5,707 nucleotides of DNA from Pyrinomonadaceae bacterium. GTDB lineage: Bacteria; Acidobacteriota; Blastocatellia; Pyrinomonadales; Pyrinomonadaceae. Under the pieces are notes generated by a model. It saw nothing but the letters and a program-made list of their open reading frames with translations. It did no database searches and was not told where the DNA came from. This document shows positions 1-5,707 of this stretch, piece by piece. A program made the translations under genes and the position numbers. The stretch is from positions 1 to 5,707 of the forward strand of contig JACCTF010000569.1 of NCBI GenBank assembly GCA_013812565.1. Reading direction: 5' to 3'. Numbering within the stretch: the stretch's first letter is position 1; each line of letters opens with the position of its first letter.

Positions 1-338
1 ATCTTCCTCCGCCTGTCATTGCACCCACGGTTGAGCCGCCGCGGCCCGCGCCTTCGGCAAGCGATTCTTACAGTCGCGGCGTTCAGTTATGGTCACAGAA
101 TCGGACAGCCGCCGTCGCCGAGTTTCGCCAAGCAGCAACGAGCGGCAATCCGGACGCGTATTACTACTTGGGCTTGAGCATCGCCGAAGGGCGTGACCCG
201 CAAACTTTGAATCGCTCAGAGCTTCTCTCGGCGCTTGAATACTTCCAACGTGCGCGTGGCGGAAGGTTCGGCGCGTCGGCCCGCCGTTACGAAGAGCAAC
301 TCGGCAATGAAGTTGATCGACGGCGAGGCGGGCGCTAA
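1..338 (+). CDS. C-terminal end of a TPR/Sel1-like repeat protein (5' truncated by window edge)
   Basis: An open frame runs from the window edge (first full codon at 3) to a TAA at 336-338, giving 111 residues of a protein whose start lies outside the window. The fragment opens with a proline-rich stretch (about residues 1-17, with PPP, EPPRP and PAPS), typical of a disordered linker. A helical repeat region follows (about 24-100): the segment DAYYYLGLSIAEGRD followed by ALEYFQRA has the alternating aromatic, Gly and Ala pattern of TPR or Sel1 repeats. The tail is basic (DRRRGGR). Such repeats normally mediate protein-protein contact. It lies 41 bp upstream of the FHA-GAF-phosphatase gene on the same strand, so co-transcription is plausible. 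In related gene clusters such a tail often belongs to a Ser/Thr protein kinase, but no kinase sequence is visible here, so that is only a guess. The frame is convincing by composition; the product name is tentative. Confidence 0.72.
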   Translation, partial: LPPPVIAPTVEPPRPAPSASDSYSRGVQLWSQNRTAAVAEFRQAATSGNPDAYYYLGLSIAEGRDPQTLNRSELLSALEYFQRARGGRFGASARRYEEQLGNEVDRRRGGR

Positions 339-379
339 GCTTCCGTGTTCGTTCGTAGTTGTACATTTAACCCTTATCA

Positions 380-2095
380 ATGACGTCTATCATGCCTGCT
401 CTCATAATTAAACGCCCCGGTTGTGCGCCCGAAGATTTTCCGCTCGGGCGTCTGCGCATCACTATTGGTCGGTCGGCGCGCAATGATTTGTGCATCCCCG
501 ATCCGTTCGCTTCACGCGTGCACGCCGAGGTGCGCCGGGAAGGCGATCAATACTCTCTGTACGACCTCGATTCAGCTAACGGCACGTTTTGCGACAACGC
601 CAAGGTTGAAGGTTTCGTCGCGCTTGTTCCTGGCAGACGCATCCAGATCGGCGAAACAACAATCGAATTCAGCAGCGGCACGAACACCCAGGACGCTATG
701 GCAACCATGATCGCCGACGCCCCCGCGCGGCTGCCCGAGGCAGTGATCCACGCCGATTCAACCAACCGCACGACCTCCGGACTACTGGAAGCGATTGAGG
801 GCGTACGCACGCAAAGCGACCGCAGCGCGCTGCCGCGAACCGTTGAACACAGCGATCTTCTTGCCTTGATCAGCAAAGTAAGCGTCACGCTGCTGGCTTC
901 CGCCTCGCTCGATGAAACGCTGCGACAAGTCGCCGCGCTTGTTTTCGATGCTGTACCCGCGGACCGCTGCCTGATCATGTTGCGTGATAAAGATGGTGAA
1001 CAGCCGGGGACGCTTCAGATGCGAGTCAGCAGCCAGCGCGAGCGCACCCGAAGTGATGCAGGCAATGTTCGCATTAGTCGCACGATCATCGAAGAAGTGG
1101 TTGAGCGAGGCGATTCGGTGCTGACCTCCGACGCGCAACACGACCCGCGCTTTATGAGCGGCACGATGGCGATTGACGGAATTCGTTCGGTGCTTGCCGT
1201 TCCCTTGAGCGTCGGCAGTCAAGTGATCGGCATGATCTACGCCGATTCGCCGCTGGCCGAAGTGAAGTTCACACGGGAGCATTTAGATGTTCTGCGGATG
1301 CTGGCTTCGGTGGCGGCGATCCGTGTCGAGAACGCGCGCCTGGCTGAGGAGCAGCGCGACCGCGAGCGGTTCGAGCAGGAGCTACAACTGGCCCGCGAAA
1401 TTCAGCAGCGCTTTCAACCCACCGCGCCGCCCGTCGTGCCGGGCTACGACATGCTCGGCATCAGCTTTCCCTGCTACGAGATTGGCGGCGATTACTATGA
1501 TTTCATCGCGCGTGATGACGGGCGCACGGTGATCGCGCTCGGCGATGTTTCAGGCAAAGGCACATCCGCAGCGTTGTTGATGTCATCGCTGCACGCCGCG
1601 GTTCATGCACAGGCATCGTCACATCAGTCGATAGTGGAAACCATTGAAGCCGTCAACCGCTACCTGGCTGAGACCATTCCGGCTAATCGCTTTGTCACGC
1701 TCTTCTATGCCGAACTCGACCCCGTGACCGGCGCGCTCGCGTTTCTCAATGCCGGACATAATCCGCCATTGATCGTTCATGCAGCGGGCACCGTGGAGCA
1801 ACTTGCCGCCGGAGGTATTCCGCTCGGCATCCAGCCGGATGCCCGGTTTCGCGCCGGTCAGACGCAGCTTCAGCCCGGCGACGCGCTTGTCATCTACTCT
1901 GATGGTGTGTCGGAAACCGCTAACCGGCAGGGCGAGGAGTTCGGCTGGGCACGGCTTCAGGAAGTCGTTGCGCGCAACCTTGACGCTTCGGCCGCATCTT
2001 TACGCGACCGCATTGAAGCGGCGCTCACTAAATTCGCTGGCGGCACGCCCGCCGCAGACGATGTGACACTCGTAATCGTCAAGCGCAACAAGTAA
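380..2095 (+). CDS. FHA-GAF-SpoIIE/PP2C serine phosphatase (RsbU-like)
   Basis: The product is a cytoplasmic signalling phosphatase of 571 residues with no signal peptide or membrane segment. Residues 24-96 form an FHA domain with the phosphothreonine-binding signature (G30-R31, N35-D36, S45-R46 with H48, N67-G68-T69). Residues 101-155 are a low-complexity linker. Residues 158-320 are a GAF sensor domain (ending IGMIYAD, then a C-terminal helix). A charged helix at 318-346 (EEQRDRERFEQELQLAREIQ), probably a coiled coil, leads into the SpoIIE-type PP2C domain (356-570). That domain keeps GGDYYDF (D371, D374), GDVSGKG (D389), NAGHNPP, YSDGVSE (D508) and ADDVT (D560, D561), the expected Mn/Mg ligands, so it should be active. 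Family members dephosphorylate Ser/Thr-phosphorylated anti-sigma antagonists or similar proteins; the target here is unknown. No Shine-Dalgarno precedes ATG 380; an in-frame ATG at 392 (Met5, MPALIIKRPG) is an equally good start. The stop lies 25 bp before the next gene, suggesting an operon. Confidence 0.95.
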   Translation: MTSIMPALIIKRPGCAPEDFPLGRLRITIGRSARNDLCIPDPFASRVHAEVRREGDQYSLYDLDSANGTFCDNAKVEGFVALVPGRRIQIGETTIEFSSGTNTQDAMATMIADAPARLPEAVIHADSTNRTTSGLLEAIEGVRTQSDRSALPRTVEHSDLLALISKVSVTLLASASLDETLRQVAALVFDAVPADRCLIMLRDKDGEQPGTLQMRVSSQRERTRSDAGNVRISRTIIEEVVERGDSVLTSDAQHDPRFMSGTMAIDGIRSVLAVPLSVGSQVIGMIYADSPLAEVKFTREHLDVLRMLASVAAIRVENARLAEEQRDRERFEQELQLAREIQQRFQPTAPPVVPGYDMLGISFPCYEIGGDYYDFIARDDGRTVIALGDVSGKGTSAALLMSSLHAAVHAQASSHQSIVETIEAVNRYLAETIPANRFVTLFYAELDPVTGALAFLNAGHNPPLIVHAAGTVEQLAAGGIPLGIQPDARFRAGQTQLQPGDALVIYSDGVSETANRQGEEFGWARLQEVVARNLDASAASLRDRIEAALTKFAGGTPAADDVTLVIVKRNK

Positions 2096-2120
2096 CAGAA
2101 CGAAGGAAGCCGGAGGAAGT

Positions 2121-2873
2121 ATGAAGCGATCTCTAATCTTGTGGGGCGTGGTTCTGCTAACGCTCGTGCCCGCCCAAGAAGCACAATCACAGTGGCGCAA
2201 CGGAAACCTCGCCCTTCGCACCAACGGCAACAGTTTTCAATCGGGCGACAGGCTTAAAGTCGAGGTGCTCGCTTTAGAGACGATCAACGAGCCGTTTTTC
2301 ACTCAGGTGAGCTACAGATTCGCGGAGACGGTTCGAGAGAAAGATAAAGACGGGCACGAGACTACGAAGCAGGAAGAACGCACCAGCACCCGGCCGACTG
2401 GCCCGGTGCTGGAGAGCCTGGACCAGTTTCGCTTGCTCTCAGTTGATGACACGTTCCACTTCGGCGAAGCGAGTCCTGCCGGTCGTTACACGATTGAAGT
2501 AGGAGTCTTTCGCGGCTACACGAAAGAGCGCCTGGCGACGCTTCGCTCCTGCGTCGTTTATCAAAATGGGGAGCGCCCGACCGACGCTTGTCCCCTTCAC
2601 CTGCGCAGCCTTAAACGCGCCAACTCAGAGGAGTGGCTGATCTTCGACGGCAATTTTTCCGTGAATGGTCGCTACAGCGCAACGTTGCTCAGCGGCACTA
2701 AGGTGATCAAATATCTCGAAGGAAATATCGGCACGAGTGGATCGCATGAGATTACCATCGCATCTCATTTGTTAACCGGCGTGGCTGGCAAAACCTACGA
2801 CATTCTGCTGCACGATCATTCGTCCAACCGCTCATCGACCCTTTCGCGAGTAACCATTCCGGCTGCTCCCTGA
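2121..2873 (+). CDS. secreted protein of unknown function, two predicted beta domains
   Basis: I do not recognise the family of this 250-residue protein. Residues 1-24 look like a Sec signal peptide: basic start MKR, hydrophobic core LILWGVVLLTLV, then a polar PAQEAQSQ region with likely cleavage near 22-24. There is no lipobox, so a soluble periplasmic or extracellular product is expected. The mature protein alternates hydrophobic and polar residues and is probably all-beta. Residues 38-147 resemble an Ig-like or macroglobulin-type domain (GDRLKVEVLALE, then GRYTIEVGVF), interrupted by a very charged loop at about 71-90 (REKDKDGHE, KQEER). Residues 170-248 (LIFDGNFSVNG to the C-terminus) loosely recall an IPT/TIG-type Ig fold. 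C144 and C157 are the only cysteines and could form a disulphide. A strong Shine-Dalgarno (GGAGGA, 2112-2117) supports the start. It lies 25 bp behind the phosphatase gene, so it is probably co-transcribed; a functional link is inferred only from position. Confidence 0.85.
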   Translation: MKRSLILWGVVLLTLVPAQEAQSQWRNGNLALRTNGNSFQSGDRLKVEVLALETINEPFFTQVSYRFAETVREKDKDGHETTKQEERTSTRPTGPVLESLDQFRLLSVDDTFHFGEASPAGRYTIEVGVFRGYTKERLATLRSCVVYQNGERPTDACPLHLRSLKRANSEEWLIFDGNFSVNGRYSATLLSGTKVIKYLEGNIGTSGSHEITIASHLLTGVAGKTYDILLHDHSSNRSSTLSRVTIPAAP

Positions 2874-2976
2874 TCACGGCAGTAGACAAGCGTTGAGGGG
2901 ATGTCATTGGGTGTCAAGTTTATATTTCATCTGCCGACTGTTGAAACCGGGGGCTGCCTATTGCTTTCCATATTTT

Positions 2977-3004
2977 CTCTGTGCAACCTCTGTGTTCCTC
3001 TGTG
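2977..3004. repeat. three phased copies of heptamer CTCTGTG (CACAGAG on the - strand)
   Basis: Exact CTCTGTG copies start at 2977, 2988 and 2998, i.e. 11 and 10 bp apart, so they lie on one face of the helix. They sit in the 181-bp gap between convergent genes and end in GGTGAAT. I recall similar CTCTGTG/CACAGAG-rich strings in intergenic DNA of other environmental bacteria, but could not check this. The role is unknown: a dispersed repeat or a protein-binding site are both possible. No clear intrinsic terminator was seen for either flanking gene in this gap. Confidence 0.6.
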
Positions 3005-3054
3005 GTGAATTGCCGCCCGCCTCACACTCAAGTAAGCGGTATTTCAGACTTTAG

Positions 3055-3537
3055 CTACTTTTGGCGCTGCTCATCATTAACCCACTGATCGACGCTACGG
3101 CTAATTCGTTGAGCTGTTTTCTCTCCAACGCCGTCAACCATTTCCAAGCCGCCGCCCGCGATGAACTGCGCGAGATTATCAAGCGACGAGATGCTGAAAC
3201 GCTGATAGAGTTCCGCCGCGGTCTTCATTCCGATGCCGTCAACCTTTAACAAGTCGAGCACGGTTGGAGGCGTTTCTGCAATGAGCTTCTCCCATGCCTC
3301 GAACGTGCCGCGCTCTAACATTTCCAGAGTCTTGCCGCTGATCGCTTTCCCAATTCCGGGCAGCGCTTGAAGACCTTTTACGCCTTCTTCCGCAGCAATG
3401 TCGCGAAGCTCTGTGGGCCACTCGCGGATAATCTCAGCCGCGTTGCGGTAGGAGCGGATGCGGTAGAATTCATCCCTGCGAATCTCCATCATCTGCGCAA
3501 GTTGTTCGAAGCGCTTGGCGATTTCTTCGTTGTTCAT
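3055..3537 (-). CDS. stand-alone PolX N-terminal-like helix-hairpin-helix protein
   Basis: This complete 160-residue protein matches the N-terminal part of family X DNA polymerases (bacterial PolX). Residues 1-75 resemble the 8-kDa domain: NNEEIAKRFEQLAQMMEI, then FYRIRSYRNAAEII, the classic PolX opening. Three helix-hairpin-helix motifs follow: LPGIGKAIS (59-67), VDGIGMKTA (99-107) and VDGVGEKTA (134-142), which in this family bind the DNA backbone without sequence specificity. By hand alignment of LPGIGKAISGK with LPGVGTKIAEK of DNA polymerase beta, K69 falls on Lys72, the Schiff-base lysine of the dRP lyase. Full PolX proteins are about 570 residues with palm and PHP domains; here translation stops at TAG (3055-3057) just where the palm should begin, and no palm remnant is visible before the convergent gene. 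It is probably a DNA-binding or AP/dRP-lyase repair protein; the activity is inferred. A weak Shine-Dalgarno (GGAAAG on the - strand, 3541-3546) precedes ATG 3535-3537. It is divergent from the peptidase gene. Confidence 0.88.
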   Translation of the reverse strand: MNNEEIAKRFEQLAQMMEIRRDEFYRIRSYRNAAEIIREWPTELRDIAAEEGVKGLQALPGIGKAISGKTLEMLERGTFEAWEKLIAETPPTVLDLLKVDGIGMKTAAELYQRFSISSLDNLAQFIAGGGLEMVDGVGEKTAQRISRSVDQWVNDEQRQK

Positions 3538-3546
3538 AAACTTTCC

Positions 3547-3594
3547 AATGATGAACGGTGAAGTACCAACGAACCAAACTTTTCGTTCATCGTT
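3547..3594. promoter_or_regulatory. inverted repeat in the divergent intergenic region (possible operator or leader hairpin)
   Basis: GATGAACG (3550-3557) is an exact inverted match of CGTTCATC (3584-3591). Beyond one G-T wobble the pairing extends two more A-T pairs, so the arms span 3547-3557 and 3584-3594 around a 26-base loop. A third copy of the core, GTTCAT, overlaps the start codon of the - strand gene (3532-3537). It is positioned in the 5' leader of that gene and upstream of the peptidase gene. No T-tract follows on either strand, so it does not look like a terminator. Function as an operator or RNA hairpin is inferred; chance is possible. Confidence 0.35.
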
Positions 3595-3619
3595 CTGCGT
3601 TCCAATTTCATTGTTTTCC

Positions 3620-3625
3620 TATGAT
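3620..3625 (+). promoter_or_regulatory. possible -10 element (TATGAT) for the peptidase gene
   Basis: TATGAT differs from the TATAAT consensus by one base and lies about 45 bp before ATG 3671 in the most A+T-rich part of the window. No convincing -35 hexamer is found at 16-18 bp spacing, so this is weak. Confidence 0.22.
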
Positions 3626-3670
3626 ACTCTAAATCTTCTGCCGCAAAATCTTATCCATTAAGGAACAAAG

Positions 3671-5707
3671 ATGAAACCGAAAAAACTTTTATGCTCCCTT
3701 CTCGCAGCACTGTTTGCAGTGACAACTTTATATACTCCGCTGCACGCCGACGAAGGCATGTGGCCTTTTAACATTGTGCCGCGCGCAGAGATCAAACGCC
3801 GTTACGGCTTTGACCTGTCCGATGCTTGGCTGCGCAAAGTGCAACTCGCTTCGGTGCGCTTCAACAACGGCGGCTCCGGCTCGTTCGTCTCCCCTGATGG
3901 CCTTGTCCTCACCAATCATCACATCGCGGCAGACACGCTCCAGAAGTTGAGCGCGCCACAAAAGGATTTAGTGAAGGAAGGCTTTTATGCCCGCACACGC
4001 GCCGAGGAGTTGAAAGCACCGGACCTTGAACTCAATGTCCTGGTGAGTCTGGAAGACGTGACAAATCGAGTTAACGGTGCCATGAAACCGGGCGCGTCTG
4101 CCGCCGAAGCACAAGCGGCGCGTGCGGCTGCGATTTCCGTCATTGAAGAGGAATCGCAGAAAGCAACCAATCTACGCAGCGATGTTGTCACGCTCTACCA
4201 AGGCGGCCAGTACAACCTCTACCGCTACAAAAAATACACAGATGTGCGTCTCGTCTTCGCGCCCGAACTGGGAATCGCTTTCTTCGGCGGCGATCCCGAC
4301 AATTTCATGTACCCGCGTTACTGTCTCGACATGGCGCTCTTCCGCGTCTACGAAAACAACCAACCCGCCCGCATTGAAAACCACTTCAAGTGGGCCAAGA
4401 CAGGTGCAAAAGAAGGCGATCTCGTCTTCGTCTCTGGTCATCCCGGCACCACGCAACGTCTGAACACGATGGCGCACCTCGAGTATTTTCGTGACACCGG
4501 TTACCCGTTGCTGCTGCGCTATCTCGAACGGCAGCACGCCTTGTTGAAAAACTACAGCCAGCAAGGCGTGGAACAAGCCCGGCGCGCGCAGGAAGAACTG
4601 TTCAGCATCGAGAATGCCCTCAAATCCTTTCGCGGCCAGTATGCGGGTCTTCGCGACAAATCCTTAATTGGGAAGAAGCAGCAAGCCGAGGATCGTCTGC
4701 GGGCGAGCATCCTGGCTGATCAGCAGAAGCAGAAAGAGTACGGCGCTGCGTGGGATCAAATCGCCCAAGCCCGGAAAGGCTTGTCCGCTTACGAGCGCGA
4801 CCGCCGGTTTCTTGAAAGCGCATGGGGATTCAACTCAACGCTTTTCAACACCGCGCGTTCGCTAGTGCGTCTTGCTGCGGAGAACGAGCGCCCAAACGCC
4901 GAGCGTCTTCCTGAATACACAGACGCCCGCCGCGCTTCACTCGAACTGCAGCTTTATTCACCCGCGCCCATCTACGAAGAGTTCGAGCGCATGAAACTCG
5001 CTGACTCGCTTCGCTTTATGCGTGGCGAATACGGCGCGAACCATCCGCTGGTCGAGCGCGTGCTAAACGGCAAACCTCCGGAAGAGCGCGCCGCCGAACT
5101 CATCGCCAGCACGCGTCTCAAAGATGTTTCTTACCGTAAAGAGCTTGCCGCGGGTGGTCGCCGTGGCATCGAGCAGTCAACCGATCCCATGATCGTTCTC
5201 GCCCGCGCGGTTGATGAAGAAGCGCGCAAAGTGCGTAAGCGCTATGAAGAAGAAGTCACGAGCGTCGAGCGCGGCGCTTACGCCAAGATCGCCCGCGCTC
5301 TGTTTGCCACCGAAGGCACCAAGCTCTACCCGGACGCGACCTTCACGCTCCGCCTCTCATACGGAGCCGTCCGCGGTTATGAGGAGAACGGCAAACAGGT
5401 AACACCATTCACACGCTTTGCGGGACTCTTCGAGCGCGCCGCACAGCACGGCAATCAACCGCCATATCAGTTGCCCGCCCGCTGGACGGCAAAGAAGGAG
5501 GCGCTCAATCTTCGAACGCCTTTCAACTTTGTCTCCACCGCCGACATCATCGGTGGAAACTCCGGCTCGCCCGTCATCAACCGGGACGGCGAACTCGTCG
5601 GCTTGATCTTCGACGGCAACATTCAATCGCTTGTCGGCAACTTCATCTTCGATGAAACGCAGAACCGCTCGATCTCCGTCGACTCGCGCGGCATGATCGA
5701 AGCCCTA
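3671..5707 (+). CDS. secreted S46-family dipeptidyl-peptidase, DPP7-like (3' end cut by window edge)
   Basis: The frame is open for 679 codons to the last base. Family S46 enzymes are exported serine exopeptidases that remove dipeptides from the N-terminus of oligopeptides, in the periplasm or at the cell surface. Residues 1-26 form a Sec signal peptide (MKPKKLLCSLLAALFA, probable cleavage after LHA), leaving DEGMW, the usual mature start. The chymotrypsin-like fold is split: His in LTNHHIA (H84), Asp in YCLDMALFR (D220, by alignment) and Ser in GGNSGSPV (S631). The helical insert typical of S46 lies between, with charged helices from about 285 to 400. N211, in GGDPDNF, aligns with the Asn that holds the substrate amino end; the Trp usually next to it is Phe (F212). 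Near the S1 pocket FDGN places Gly 18 residues after the Ser, as in DPP7, not the Arg of Asp/Glu-specific DPP11. The start is supported by AAGGA (3660-3664). Family length is about 700-720, so roughly 20-40 residues are missing. Confidence 0.95.
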   Translation, partial: MKPKKLLCSLLAALFAVTTLYTPLHADEGMWPFNIVPRAEIKRRYGFDLSDAWLRKVQLASVRFNNGGSGSFVSPDGLVLTNHHIAADTLQKLSAPQKDLVKEGFYARTRAEELKAPDLELNVLVSLEDVTNRVNGAMKPGASAAEAQAARAAAISVIEEESQKATNLRSDVVTLYQGGQYNLYRYKKYTDVRLVFAPELGIAFFGGDPDNFMYPRYCLDMALFRVYENNQPARIENHFKWAKTGAKEGDLVFVSGHPGTTQRLNTMAHLEYFRDTGYPLLLRYLERQHALLKNYSQQGVEQARRAQEELFSIENALKSFRGQYAGLRDKSLIGKKQQAEDRLRASILADQQKQKEYGAAWDQIAQARKGLSAYERDRRFLESAWGFNSTLFNTARSLVRLAAENERPNAERLPEYTDARRASLELQLYSPAPIYEEFERMKLADSLRFMRGEYGANHPLVERVLNGKPPEERAAELIASTRLKDVSYRKELAAGGRRGIEQSTDPMIVLARAVDEEARKVRKRYEEEVTSVERGAYAKIARALFATEGTKLYPDATFTLRLSYGAVRGYEENGKQVTPFTRFAGLFERAAQHGNQPPYQLPARWTAKKEALNLRTPFNFVSTADIIGGNSGSPVINRDGELVGLIFDGNIQSLVGNFIFDETQNRSISVDSRGMIEAL

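Noticed and set aside
16..366. 116-codon open frame on the - strand opposite the first gene
   Set aside because: It is Arg/Ser-rich with no domain pattern and lies antisense to a frame that reads as a clear TPR/Sel1-like repeat.
782..1282. 166-codon - strand open frame inside the phosphatase gene
   Set aside because: It is fully antisense to the GAF domain, has no recognisable motif, and is explained by high G+C codon bias.
2877..2936. CGGCAG (2877-2882) and CTGCCG (2931-2936) as a terminator stem after the secreted-protein gene
   Set aside because: The arms are only 6 bp, separated by 48 bases, and not followed by a T-run; likely chance.
2874..3054. Remnant of a PolX palm or PHP domain downstream of the HhH gene
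   Set aside because: The - strand frames read next to the stop give no palm motif and hit stops quickly, so a simple frameshift of a full PolX is not supported.
3692..3697. Lipoprotein signal around Cys8 of the peptidase
   Set aside because: Cys8 lies inside the start of the hydrophobic core and not after it, and a normal cleavage site (LHA before DEGMW) is present.
4172..4576. 134-codon - strand open frame inside the peptidase gene
   Set aside because: It is antisense to the conserved S46 segment with the GGDPDNF and SGHPGTTQR motifs; a shadow frame.

Overview
The window carries five protein genes at moderately high G+C. Three are on the + strand as a likely transcription unit (1-2873), one is on the - strand (3055-3537), and one runs off the right edge (3671-5707). 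No RNA gene, insertion sequence, CRISPR array or phage feature was seen. The combination of a TPR/Sel1-type protein, an FHA-GAF-SpoIIE phosphatase, a secreted protein of unknown function and an S46 dipeptidyl-peptidase suggests a Gram-negative soil or environmental bacterium. My best guess is Acidobacteriota (Blastocatellia-like), but this rests on gene content and general look, not on a marker gene.

Layout. 1-338 is the 3' end of a gene whose product ends in a proline-rich linker and a TPR/Sel1-like helical repeat. 41 bp later, 380-2095 encodes a complete 571-residue signalling phosphatase (FHA, then GAF, then an RsbU/SpoIIE-type PP2C domain with all expected metal-binding Asp residues). 25 bp further, behind a good Shine-Dalgarno, 2121-2873 encodes a 250-residue exported protein of no recognised family, predicted to be all-beta. 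A convergent gap (2874-3054) holds three copies of the heptamer CTCTGTG spaced by 11 and 10 bp. The - strand gene 3055-3537 encodes a 160-residue protein that matches only the N-terminal 8-kDa plus helix-hairpin-helix part of PolX DNA polymerases, with no palm or PHP domain. A divergent gap (3538-3670) contains an inverted repeat. 3671-5707 encodes a secreted S46 serine dipeptidyl-peptidase with its catalytic Ser present; only the last few residues are lost at the edge.

How they may work together. The first three genes look like a signalling cluster. The FHA domain would bind a phosphothreonine protein (possibly the product of a Ser/Thr kinase gene), the GAF domain would sense a ligand or mediate dimerisation, and the PP2C domain would dephosphorylate a target such as an anti-sigma-factor antagonist. 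The link to the secreted protein is by position only. The PolX-N-like gene and the peptidase are separate units transcribed away from each other. The most unusual items are the free-standing PolX N-terminal module that keeps the lyase-type lysine, and the unrecognised exported protein in the phosphatase operon.
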